The notes beneath the pieces were generated by a model that was not told the origin of the DNA, searched no databases, and was given only the letters and a program-made list of their open reading frames with translations. Of a DNA stretch of 64,000 nucleotides, positions 50,201 to 61,389 are shown piece by piece. The DNA is taken from the NCBI GenBank assembly GCA_022829145.1, contig CM040742.1, positions 6,631,538 through 6,695,537 of the forward strand, in the 5' to 3' direction. How positions within the stretch are numbered: the stretch's first letter is position 1; every line of letters starts with the position of its first letter. Both the position numbers and the translations under genes were made by a program. This DNA comes from Albula goreensis. Taxonomy: Eukaryota; Chordata; Actinopteri; Albuliformes; Albulidae.

Positions 50201-53179
50201 TTTAAAATCCAACTGGTTGCAGTGTGAGTATTCAGCCATGTCTAATTGCATTTTATTTTCGTAGAATTACATTTAAATACACTCACAACTGAATGTGTGC
50301 TTGATATAGATTTGATACAGTGGAAATTAATATCATGACTTTTGGATCTGACTGTTAGTGTGCTTATAAGATGGGTTGAAAGTGGAAGACTGAAAAACCT
50401 GATCAAATCATAACGTTTTAAAGCTAATGGGTTCTTTCTCCCAAAAAAAGGAATTACATCCCTGAAGTAAGAATCATGTCCATTCCAAACCTGCGATACA
50501 TGAAGGCAAGTGTCCTTTTAATGATATTGTATTGATGTTTTAAATGTAATTCATAGGGATGTACAATAACATAGTGTATAAAAACAGACTTTTTATATTT
50601 TAGATTAATTTTTATATTATATACCTTTTTATTTTTTGTTTTAAATTAACATTTGTTTAGAATACCTTTATTGACTACCCTTGTTAATCAAATAATGCAT
50701 TCTGAAAATTAACAGAGGGTGCTGAAAATTAGCATAAGGTGCCTTTTAGTAAGCAGTAGGGGTGGTTCATTTTGGTTCATTTTAAAATGTTTTTTTCTGG
50801 CTTTTTTGTCATGGTTTTCCCCAGCATACATTGTTGGTGTTGTGTCAGTTGTCATAGGCTTTAAGACAACGTCTTTACTGGTTTTGACAGGTGTTGCGTC
50901 ATGCTTATGGTCGTTATGGGAAACATTAAAGGCTTTTGCTCGAGTCTTTCTGACATTGCCCAAACATGTACCATAAAAATGAACATAATCAGGGGGAATC
51001 TTCTTGTTGCCACATGAAATTCTCAAGTTCATATGGTAGTATTTATATCTGGATCCTAAACAATAAGATTCCACAGGTGTGTTTGTTTACCCATGCAGTT
51101 TCCTTATCATAATAAGTGGTCTCTTATTACATAAAGCGCTTGAGACTCGGTTGCAGCATTACGGCACTATGGCGCATGATCAAGTATTCATGCTGTTACT
51201 CATGTCTCCCTCGTATTTATTTTTTTCCCTTTCTTAAGGAAATAAGGTTTATTTATTGGGAGCTGATGGTCATATGGGTTTATAAATCAGGACAATGTTG
51301 ATGTATTGACAGGAGAGCCAGGTACTGCTGACCCTTACAAACCCAGTGGAGAGCATCACCCATGTGACTGTGCTGGACTGTGAGGAGGGGGACCATGACA
51401 ATATAAACTGCACTTCTAAGGTACCATAGCTTTTTCAGCCAATGGACCTGAGCAGTGTCTTTGAATGACACTTTCACCAAATATATAGAGGTGTTTTTCT
51501 AACTCCGGTGTACTGTGCTGAGTCAGTTTGCCCTGGGTAAAACAGGAGGAAAACCATTTGACTCCTTCACCTCCAATATTATCATCTATAAACATCTCTG
51601 CTTGTATTACCTGGATATGTTACAGGTAGTGCTGCCCACCAAGGAGCTGGTGCTAGCAGGGAAAGACGCTGCAGCGGAGTACGATGAGCTAGCCGAGCCA
51701 CAGGACTTCCAGGATGATCCAGAGTAAGTGCGTGGAAGTGCTGAGTAAGTGGAAAGCCTATAGTCTGGGACCCCTGTGGTTGGTGGGTCAAGCACCAGTC
51801 TTGCAGGAACATCATTGCTGTTGGGCCCCTGAGCAAGGCCCTTAACCCCACATTGCTCCCAGGGGGGATTGGCCTTGGTTAGCCTGATCAACTGTAAGTG
51901 GCTTTGGATAAAAGCATCAGCATTTCTTAATGGCCAGGTGCACGCATCATGTATGGTGAGTGCATCACATATTATTCACTTGAACAGCTATTAATAGCTG
52001 TTGAACAGTTCATTCACGGTGTTAGGAACTGCCAGTTATCGCCTTTCGTTTGATTGTTTACGCTCCACTTCATAAAATGCTTTGCCTGTAAAAATATGTG
52101 GATTTTAAATTAAGCCTTTATCGAACTCAGCTCTTACGAGTTACGTTCACTACTGGTTAAACAGACAAGCAGTGAGGCTGGAGGGCCACCCGTTGTTTTT
52201 ACAGCACCCGTATTTAATTTTTGTTTTTCCTTAATCATGGTTTGTATCCAACCCTGAGCTCAAAAATGTTGTATGAAATTAGCCATACATGGCAGTTTTG
52301 TCTGTTTTTCCTCAAACTTGTAACATGTTCACAGTGCATGCTCAATCAACCCAAACCTGCCCAGACCAGCCTCTTGGGGGCGATATATTAAGTACTCATT
52401 TTCCAAACTTGGTGGTGCTCCTCAAAATAACAACTTCTGTTGCTATGTGCACATTCTCTTGATTAAGCCCTTTTCAAATGTGAAGGTAACAAGTGCTGCA
52501 TGGTGTCTAACCACAGGTAAACCAGTAAATCTGGTAACTTCACAGGTAAATTTGAGGCAACTTTATGTATGTACAGCTCTGCCTTTGGGCTTGCCTGATA
52601 TGACACCCTGTAAAAGGCATGAAGCATGTCACATGACATTATGTAAAATGAAAGAACTGAACTATTTTAATGAACTACATAGTGGCGGTCAGTTTGCTTC
52701 TGTAAGACACCAATTCATTTGTGTTCATTTTATACTATAGACTGTAATGATATAATACTGTATAGAAGTTTCCATTTATTTATGCAACATTGTGCTACAC
52801 TTTAACCATTGACCTGCAGTACACTTTGTTGATGGCAATTATCCGATCGTTGAGTACAATTTTACAAAATGTTTCAAGTTCTTACACACACACACACACA
52901 CACATATAATTAATGATAATGTGAAGTGCTGAATGCAAGAGTATCCTGTGTTTTTGCCCCCACAGTGTGGTGGCCTTCAGGAAGTCCAACAAGATAGGCT
53001 TCTTCATAAAGGTGACTCCGCTACGTGAGGAGGGCGAAGTGACCGTGTCCTTCAAGATCCGCCATGACTTCCGCAACCTCGCCGCCCCCATTCGACCCAG
53101 CGAAGAGGCCGAGGTGCCCAGCGAGACCATCTGGCTGACTCACCATGTTGAGCTGAGCCTGGGCCCACTGGCACCCTGA
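38284..53179 (+). CDS. dctn4: Dynactin subunit 4 (p62)
   Basis: Component of the dynactin pointed-end complex (with Arp11, p25 and p27) that links cytoplasmic dynein to cargo. Thirteen exons, 38284-38418, 41278-41348, 42205-42383, 42537-42580, 43066-43173, 45843-45916, 49132-49244, 49665-49774, 50150-50223, 50451-50505, 51313-51420, 51626-51723 and 52966-53179, sum to 1383 nt, or 460 residues, the same length as human DCTN4. The Cys-rich, RING-like zinc-binding N-terminus is intact ([23 protein letters not shown]). Later family marks include [53 protein letters not shown] and [11 protein letters not shown]. The start matches human MASLLQ; an in-frame ATG 27 bases upstream would add nine residues and is less likely. 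Intron 10 has a GC donor (ATGAAG|gcaagt), and exon 6 has a weak pyrimidine tract. The promoter appears TATA-less. Confidence 0.97.
40760..41010 (+). mobile_element. Decayed LINE reverse-transcriptase fragment
   Basis: A short open frame in dctn4 intron 1 reads [12 protein letters not shown] and later [18 protein letters not shown]. These correspond to the conserved reverse-transcriptase segment of CR1/L2-like elements (CLTNLL..F and DFxKAFDxVPHxxLL). The catalytic YxDD region is not present. The surrounding 40.2-40.7 kb may belong to the same insert, but I cannot show it. Confidence 0.65.
43551..43702. repeat. Compound tandem repeat
   Basis: The phrase ttgttacctgtgtcag occurs three times and aataagacagtgttatata twice, in a pattern that suggests local duplication of a unit near 60 bp. 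It lies in dctn4 intron 5. Confidence 0.75.
44063..44253. mobile_element. hAT-type MITE with target site duplication
   Basis: The 191-bp element has terminal inverted repeats (cagggctgtcc at the left; cagggctgccc read inward from the right) and no coding capacity. Flanks are aattaaat on the left and aattaaaa on the right, a 7/8 match to the 8-bp target duplication typical of hAT elements. It sits in dctn4 intron 5. Confidence 0.7.
45227..45243 (+). repeat. Poly(A) run of 17
   Basis: An A homopolymer in dctn4 intron 5. It might be the tail of a retroposed sequence, but the bases before it are not recognisable and lack an AATAAA. Confidence 0.7.
51740..51925 (+). repeat. Fish SINE/LINE-tail repeat
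   Basis: The segment contains tgttgggcccctgagcaagg followed by cccttaacccc and, at the end, gtaagtggctttggataaaa and agcatcag. These phrases are near identical to a very common fish SINE or L2-tail repeat, from memory. It lies just inside dctn4 intron 12. Confidence 0.7.
52884..52905. repeat. (CA)n microsatellite
   Basis: About eleven CA repeats in the last dctn4 intron, about 60 bases upstream of the final exon. Confidence 0.9.
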
Positions 53180-54677
53180 CATGCTCCGACCACACCTTTA
53201 CATCCACACTTCACCCCCTACCTTCACCCGGCACATGTAACACTCAACACAACCCACTACGTGTGTCTCACTTAGCCAACAGCTCGGCATCAGATCTCAC
53301 AAGCATGACTTTCTGTGCACCTATGACCACGTGGCTTTATTCTGGACTCATTTCCAGTTACTTTTCCTGATTACTGTCGTTGTGTTTGTCATAAAGTATT
53401 TACTTTGGTAAAGAGTATCTTTGAATTTAATGCACATGCTTACTGCCGTTTTTGTATTTGTTCTGGAGCTAGTATGAATAGACAGTATACAGTATAACAG
53501 TACTATAAAAGTGGTCTAATAGAGCTTTTAGATGGCTAGTAGTTTGAGCGGAATGACTGAGAGGGGTGGTGTGGAAGTGTAGCGGAGTTCTGCCTCATAC
53601 TGGCCCACGAAAGTAATGGTCAACATGATTTGCTTTCTCAGGTGACTTGCCGATGTCACTGGAATCATGCTACTACAGCAAACCAGTGCATTTTGTCTGC
53701 TGTATATGCACTCTGACGGCATTGCTACAGTAATTCAGGTGTAAGACACAGTGTGAGAAGTGTCTTGTTTCCGAGCATGTTTGAGTTAACGGTATCTAGG
53801 ATACCGTCATTAAAATGCATGCTCATCTGCTTTAGATATCACAATCGGCTGCTTACATCTGCGGTCTGGATGGCTTCTGCTCAAATGGCAAAAAGTCAGT
53901 AGAACGGTCCAAGCGGGAAGGGATGTTTTGCAGCTTCAAGGACTTGTTTGCTTGCTTGAGATGAAGCTGTATTTCAGTTTGCTTCATTGATACAGATGGC
54001 CACGAAACTAAGCAGGAACGCAGCATATTGCATACTGACTGGTTTGAATTCAGAATACCAAGAAGTACAGGCTTTGGTCTACATGGTGAAATCAGCAGAC
54101 GTTTGCCATTTTAGATGTTTATTTTTGTAGTGCAGCTATTTTCACATATCTAATGGTACATACCAGAAACCCTGCATGAGTGTGCACAAGTATATCGTGG
54201 AGGGAACTGTCCGTCTGTTGCAATTTGTATTTAAATGTCTTAAATTCCTTTCTGTTAAGAATATGACAATACTTCACTTCTAGCTCTTTGCAATCCACTA
54301 ATTTACTGGTTTAGAGTCTAGGTGAGCACTACCTTTTTGTGTTTACTGTTGCACTGCCAGCTTTGATTTTAAAATAGTTCTTAATGCAGTAATTGGGGGT
54401 TATTATGTGAGACTTTGATAGGGTAGTGACAAAAATGAAAGGATCTTAGCCATTTTCCATGTCGCAGCTCTGCTTTATTATTGGTATTGCTTCATAAATG
54501 TTTGCACACAATTACAAAAGTGATATATTCTGATCTCAAACACAATCAGGTTCATTTGATTTTTTTTTATTTCCATTGTGCCCATTGACTTTAATATGTT
54601 CATGATGTGAGTATTTTGTAAATTCCTGTACCAGCTAAATTGATGGAAATGTTTTCTTCAAGTGGAAAAAGAGTGTC

Positions 54678-54683
54678 AATAAA
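54678..54683 (+). terminator. Poly(A) signal of dctn4
   Basis: AATAAA about 1.5 kb after the stop codon. The gap fits a single long 3' UTR with no other convincing hexamer noted before it. Confidence 0.6.
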
Positions 54684-55200
54684 AATTTAAAGACAGAAAT
54701 TCACCTCTGCCCCATGTTTTATTTCCATATGCATGTTTATTGGTAGTATTAGGGTCACCAAAATTTTCAGCTCACTTAACCCATGGCTACCAGTGTGATG
54801 GTCCTGTATGTTTTAAAAATTATTCCCCTCTACACTTACAGAATACTTTTAGAATCCCAATACTGAGCATTTGTCATACTGAGTGGTTCGTTCTGTTCAC
54901 AATAGTAATTATGTAGGCAAAGTCTCCATTTGGGGTTAAAAAAAATGCAGCTTTTGTGCAGTGACATTGCTTACAATTCTTTCAGCTATAGCCTATAAAT
55001 TTAGCAATTGTATGATCGTTCAAGGTGTGCAAAACTGTCAAAGACATTACTTTTTATCACATCGATACACAATACAAACCGTTCCAGTGGGTAAGCACAG
55101 GTTTATTCCTGACCAAGAGAGGTGTATTTGCTCGGTGGTGATCGGAAAGAAAACACCAACAACTGAATGCACATATATAGTCAACGCCACTTTATGCCTT

Positions 55201-55208
55201 TATAAAGG
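55201..55208 (+). promoter_or_regulatory. Candidate TATA box of eif4e1b
   Basis: TATAAAGG lies about 350 bases before the start codon, which would place transcription start near 55230 and give a 5' UTR of about 320 bases. Germline-type eIF4E genes are tightly regulated, which would suit a TATA promoter. Position is the only evidence. Confidence 0.4.
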
Positions 55209-55551
55209 AGCAGATGGGGGCACCAAAACAATAGAGAAAGCGGATTGAATTCCAATGAGAAACTAAAATAACCTGCGCTTGTTAGAACACGCAAAGGTAT
55301 AGTGCGTAGGCAGAGTGTTCAGCAGGCGAACTGGCAAGGTGTCAAGCGGTCAGCTACGGAAAATCCGCCAGTTTAGTCCATTTCTTTTAAAAATGAAACA
55401 TTTACTTTTCAATAAGCTAATGAGACCTTACAAAAGTAGACGGACACCTGAAACCATTATGAAGAAAATAAGATTAATTCACCGGAAGCTCGCGAGATTT
55501 TAAAAACTGAGCGGCCACCTGCTGAACATCTGTGCCATCAAATTAAATGTG

Positions 55552-58500
55552 ATGATGGAGGCTGCTGCAGTTCAAATGGTGAGTGTCAATTATTCTGTTT
55601 AGGGACAAGTATAGATTTTACGATTGTTTTTCCCCACCCTGCAAAACACACTTGAAAAATGCGTTCGTTTTATAGCCTTGTACATTCACAATTAACGCGA
55701 CTTTAAGCAAACTAACTTAATTTACTGTTACTTCTTTTAATATAGTTTTCTCAACCTTCTAAACGTAAGGGCGATCAAAAGGAGTCTACTGAGAATGTGG
55801 CGGACAAAGAAAGGACTGTCTTATTGGAAACACCAATGAAACACCCCTTACAGAACAGGTTTGGTGCTGAATAATATAGTGTGATTCTAATGTGGGCCTT
55901 AATTACAAGCAGCGGTAAGCACAGTTACATGTCATATGCAAGCCAGTCACATTTTATATTGTCCCATATTTTTTCAATAATGAAATCAAGGGAGTGAATC
56001 ACAAAGCTGGCTGAGCAAGTTGGCCGGCTAACTTTTGTAAACATGCTGAAGTCAAAATACTTGTGCACAATCCGTTGACTGATGTTGGTCATTTTAAATT
56101 TAAATTTATTAAAGATGCTTCCATTGACAGAATTCGTAATTAAGAATTGTAAAAATACTTACAAAAGTTGGCCGGATAACCGTAAACTGGCTTCATGCCC
56201 CACTACCAAAGTATCTGCCTTGAAGATGTTTATTGATGTTCTTAACGTTGTCCCATTTAAAGATGGGCTTTTGCGCAGAGGGTGCTGAGCGTAAAAACTA
56301 CGGCCACAGCTATGAAATCTGTTCATTTCCCTCACTTTATTTATGGAGCCTGAGGAAATTTGTCTGTAGATTTTAAACAATATACAATAAAGTCTGGGCT
56401 GTGGTTCGTTTAGATCCTCCAAATATATACGATATTGGAACATTTAAAATGTTTGTATCGTAATGGTACCGACGTCAATCAATATTACCAATATTTCTGA
56501 CATCCTTAAAATGACTTCCAGATACCAGCAAAGCTTTAAGAAATATGTACATCATTCCTGAGTCCTCACCAGAGATGTCCCACATGGACACATTGCAGAG
56601 TGTCGTTTTTATTGCACCTCCGTGTGAATTGGAAACTTGCACTTCTTAACTGCAACCTATGACTTGCAACCTGCTACAAGATTGACTAATTTGTATCTAA
56701 AGTACTTGACTGTATGGAATGTAGTCCTTGAATTTATTTCTGCTTTTTTGGGTGACAGGTGGGCCCTCTGGTTCTTCAAGAATAAGAGCAAAATGTGGCA
56801 GAATAACCTGAGGCTGATCACCAAATTTGACACAGTGGAAGATTTCTGGGCGTGAGTCATTTTCTTTAAAATTGGACATATTTGCAAAGCCGCCCCCCAT
56901 AAAATCGACAGCTCAAATGTTATATCTTAAACTAAATACATTTGTTGAAACGGCAGAGGCTTCCTTTAAATACATTAGTTATGTATTTGGTGTTAATGTT
57001 ATTTTACTGCCTTTTTAAAAATAAGTCTTCTTTTCCACTGGTTTTATATTGATTGTTTGCCTACTTCCTTTTGAAGATTGTACAACAACATTCAGTTGGC
57101 AAGTAAACTTTCATCTGGTTGTGACTACTCTGTATTCAAAGTAAGTGTAATTTTCTTTGACCATTAAGCAATTAGCTGACAGCAAAGATGAGGGGGGGAA
57201 AAAAGCCTGTTCGCAGCAGCAATTGCAATTTTAGAGAGTTGACCAAAAACAGTTGAGCAAGAAGTCAAAGTTATCCAATAAGTATAATCCAAAATGTTGG
57301 CCAATTCAAGATGCACTCTGGTGCCATCAGGTGTCCAGTTTGCACAGTATTTTACAAGATCAAAGAGTTAGCCATCCAAACAAGTCTACCAAATTTGGTA
57401 AGCCTCAGACAGATGACTTAAGGTCATTGGGCATCAACACGGTATCCTAAAAACACAATTGTGTTCCAGAAACTGCAGTATTTGGACCATTAAAGAACAT
57501 CAATATTATATGAATGGATGAAAATTGTATTTTTTGGGTATTCAGCATAATTGAAATAATCAATATTTTATCATTTGTGCCAGTAAAATTCATACTGGTT
57601 TGTTTCATTTCAATCCCTGTTTTTGTTTGTATTGTCAAACTCTTATTTACAGCAAGCACTTTTTCATACAAGGAAGACTTTCCATACACAAAACGGCTGA
57701 TGACGTTTGACGTTTAAAAATATTTACATTTTTGGAAAGTTGACTTCACATCTACATACAATTGTAATAGAAAAATTGTCTTTTTTTGGTCCTCAATGAA
57801 GCCTGGTCTGGCTCATTTTTGTGAAATGGGGAATGTGTTTTTAGGATGGGATTGAGCCAATGTGGGAGGACCAGAGCAACAAGTGCGGAGGACGCTGGCT
57901 GATCACCTTATCCAAACAACAGAGGCACTCTGAGCTTGACCGCTTTTGGCTTGAGACCGTGAGCAAAAACCTCAGCTCCATTATTCATTTTAATTTAGCA
58001 ATATCCCCACCGCTCTAACGATTGGTGTGGAGTTTATACCAATCCAAGTCATTTTGGGAACATGTCTAAAACTTCTGAACATATTAGCTGAAGCTGTTTG
58101 AGCCCCATTTCTAATTCTTAATATTCGGTGCTGCTTTTAGTTTGGAAGCATTTTGTGTAGTATTCCTTGTTTTCACAATACAATGATTGCAGAGGTTACT
58201 TAACCTGTTACTGAGAGACAAAAATCTTTCAAGCTGTTACACAACTGTTTTTAAGGGATAGATTTACTTTCACAAACAGCATTATGAGGAAGTTGCAATA
58301 GCTGCATCAGGTTTTAGTCAGACTACTAATGTACATGATTTCAGTAAAACGTTCTATCCCCAGCTCCTGTGTATCATTGGAGAGGGATTTGGCCACTTCA
58401 GCAGGGATGTCTGTGGAGCTGTCATCAACGTCCGTGCAAAAGGTGATAAAATCGCCATTTGGACCACCAACACTGAAAACAAAGAGGCTGTCACCTACAT

Positions 58501-61125
58501 TGGGTGAGTCCTCTGTCATGGCTCGATCATGTAAAGGAGGTTTGCACAGAATAGGTAAACCAGTCTTTGCAATTTTATATGTGTAACTGATTTCCCTCTG
58601 CAAGCAAGATGACATTTTTGCATATTTTTTGTTCTGACGTGATTTTACAAATAAGACTATGATTGTACTTTTTCATGGAGGGCATACAGGTGGCTTAAGC
58701 AGTAAGAGAGCCCTGAGACTGGGCATTCGAGTTGCAGCCTCACTCAGGAAAGACAGGAGTTGAGATGAATAAGCTTGCCATCACATTGAATTGGAGGAGT
58801 CATATGTTCACAGCTTTCTACTCCTGAAGCTGGCAGGAGTATTGCTGCATGCAGGCTGAGTTCAGGGTAGAAGGAAATCGAAGGAAAATACCAAATTTTT
58901 TCCCTAATGTCATGCATAAGAAAGTTATGCAACACCCTGTGTCACGAAGTAATCGCCTCCTTAGACTCTGAATGGATATACCATCTTTGGCGGCAATGAC
59001 TCCAGCGAAACAGTTCTGTCATCATTGGTCAGTCTTTCTCAGTAAGGTGGAGGAATTTTTGGATCGCCCCTTCAGGCACGAATGGCTTCAACTTTGTGAC
59101 GCTCATGGGGTTTCAAGTATAAACTTTTTTCAAGTCCTGCCAAAACCTCAATGGGGATTTAGTTAATCCCATTTCTGCTTGGGGGTCTCTCTGATGGTGA
59201 GGTTATGAAGACTGACTTTGGCTGAGGCAAGAGACGTCTGGACATTGCTCTAGGCTCTTTCGTGACTTCCGGGGCAATTAAGCGCCTTCTTAGAGACGTT
59301 TATCTCCTGGGAAACTTCACTACTCTTAAGAGTTCCTCAATTCAGTCTCATAGTTGATTAACAAATCTTTCTTCTGGGCAAATGGTGATGTGCCTCTAGA
59401 ACGTGTGTGCTAACATCCACACCGTCATGGTAAAGGCCAACACCAAATTTATTCATGTTTTGAATTTATTGAAATCTGGCCGTCTGTTGTTAAATTGTGA
59501 GATCTATTTTGAGCAGGGCTGGCCTAAATCAGGATCAGTCATTTACTAACATAATCAAACAGCTGATCCTGTTCCTTTAATGTAGTAATGAGGGAGGAGA
59601 TAACTTTTCCATACATGAAAATTGTATATATATAACTACATACAGAAAACGATAGCTTCCAAACCATGACATCATTTTGTCTCTATAATACTACATACAA
59701 AATATCTGACTAAATTCAGTGTGTAAAATCGGCAGAAATCAGACTTCTCAGTTGATCGTTTTTCATGATATTGTGTGTTTGTAAGTCTACATGATGATGT
59801 CCACTGCCTTGAGCTTTGAGAATCACAAGAGGGACCGTCCTCGTCATTTGTTCCAAATCTGGTCAGATGTTCTAGTCGGGACTTCAAAGGGCATTTCCTT
59901 TGGTAGGACTTAAGCTCTGTAGTTTCCTCACTGTTTAGGACAGTTTGAATTTTTGATTTTCTGTTTTGGTGGTTTATGATCTGTGGGTCCAGTATTGGTT
60001 TGAAAGGGAATGATACCGGACTTGGAACATATCTGACTCCAGTCACAATGTCTGGGTCGGTCTTTTTCCACTCTGAGAAGTAGCCAGGCTAAGAGAGATG
60101 TGAAGGAGTGAAGAGAGGTGTCTGTCAAATCAGTCTGTACTAGGCCATGGCCACGCCCACGCAGCCCAGCCGAATGGGCTCGTCAGATGGAAAGTTTTAT
60201 CGCAGTTATTGACTTTTACTAACACTCATACAGGTGATTGTTCCTAAGAGTGATATTAAATGGGAAATAAATTCTCATCCCTATAATGTCAGCATTTTGC
60301 TCCACTTACATTTTGACCTGAAACTCTGTTCCAACCAAAATTGATTTCTGTTGCAGGACAAATATACAAAACCAGACAGTATAGCTTTTGTTTGGGGGCG
60401 ATTAAATTGTAGTCTTCTAAGGAGTGCTTGAAAGTGGAAAATGCTCTTATAATCACCCTTTTATTATATTTGCTTTAAACCATACGTGGTTCTCAATGGT
60501 TTTCTTTCACTGAAAATTGGTCATTGATGTTGAATGAGAAGACTGGGTAAGGACTGTGTTTTAAAAGAGCAGAACTGAGCTAGTTTCAAGCAAAGCCTGG
60601 TTCCAAAGACTAAATGCAACCAACCCATACGTTTCAACTTTTTCCCCTAAAACAGTATTTTATGTGAAAATATCAAGATCTGGAAAATATTCCCAGTGCA
60701 CTGAAATTTGCACTGCTTACAATTTGACTTGAGGCATCATGGTTTAGCCTTTGACAAATACATTTGAATAATATTGTTAGTTCATGTTATATTATAATCA
60801 TTTTACGGTTTTTTAATCATTTGTATCTTAAAATGGACTCCAGGTATAGTAGTAAAAAGGAAGTAGTCCAACTTTAAAAAAAAAAAAAAAAAAAAACCCT
60901 TAAAGGACAAATTCTGTCCACTTGCTTGTTTTGAGTGTTCAGTTTTTCCCAACATTCTGCCGGTAAGTATGAATAGTTTGCTTCCCTAATTACATTTCTT
61001 TGCTCCCCAGACGAAAATACAAGGAAGACCTTGGCCTACCCATGAAGCTTATCATTGGTTATCAAGCCCATGCCGATACAGCAACCAAGTGCAACTCCAT
61101 AACAAAGAACAAGTTCGTTGTGTGA
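55552..61125 (+). CDS. eif4e1b: Eukaryotic initiation factor 4E, 1B type
   Basis: Cytoplasmic mRNA 5'-cap-binding protein; the 1B form is chiefly oocyte and germline and tends to repress or store mRNAs. Seven exons, 55552-55578, 55746-55858, 56759-56851, 57077-57140, 57845-57958, 58364-58503 and 61011-61125, sum to 666 nt (221 residues). Two adjacent in-frame ATGs make the exact start uncertain by one residue. Conserved parts are HPLQNRW, VEDFWALYN and LETLL (eIF4G/4E-BP surface), the cap pocket MWED and the basic RAKGDK, and a C-terminal serine in NSITK matching human Ser209. The phrases IQLASKLSSGCDY and GYQAHADTATK agree with EIF4E1B rather than EIF4E. The first exon is tiny and coding-poor, as in eIF4E genes. 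It follows dctn4 head-to-tail with about 0.5 kb between the dctn4 poly(A) signal and the TATA box. Confidence 0.95.
58683..58905 (+). repeat. tRNA-derived SINE copy B
   Basis: The head contains tggcttaagcag (A-box-like) and gcattcgagttgc (B-box-like) at normal pol III spacing. The body has gaattggaggagtcatatg, matching copy A near 21.06 kb. It ends in ggaaaataccaaat and lies in the last eif4e1b intron. Confidence 0.65.
58975..59480 (-). pseudogene. Tc1-like transposase relic
   Basis: On the minus strand a decayed frame reads NPIEVLAGLEKSL, then RA, KIPP and a shifted C-terminal part. It corresponds to the end of fish Tc1 transposases (LNPIExLWxDLK, then WxKIPxxxC). There are stops and frameshifts. 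The rest of the block to about 59.48 kb resembles flanking Tc1 sequence but is poorly preserved. Confidence 0.55.
60876..60896 (+). repeat. Poly(A) run of about 21
   Basis: An A homopolymer in the last eif4e1b intron, about 115 bases before exon 7. It could be a retroposon tail, but none is recognisable before it. Confidence 0.8.
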
Positions 61126-61350
61126 CAAGCAGTTATATTTTAATGCATTCTTTAGTTAAGTGATTTGTTTTCTCGAAGGGTTGTAGTCCAAGGAAATATT
61201 TTTTTAAAGAATATATTATTTTCCCCCCAATCTTCACTGTTTTGTTGTGCATGTACAGAATTACACATCAACATGGGGCAGGTTGGTACATTGAAACTAT
61301 ATGCCTATGGGTATCAGCAAAAGTAAGCTTTTGCGACACTACTGTTGTGG

Positions 61351-61356
61351 AATAAA
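61351..61356 (+). terminator. Poly(A) signal of eif4e1b
   Basis: AATAAA about 225 bases after the stop codon, followed by a GT-rich stretch (gattttgttggatttgtaggtgtggg) of the kind needed for cleavage. Confidence 0.65.
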
Positions 61357-61389
61357 AGAGCATTGCATCAATATTTTGATTTTGTTGGA

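Noticed and set aside
55315..55503. 62-codon frame in the eif4e1b 5' region as a gene
   Set aside because: Basic, without known domain, and inside the likely 5' UTR. It could at most be an upstream open frame.
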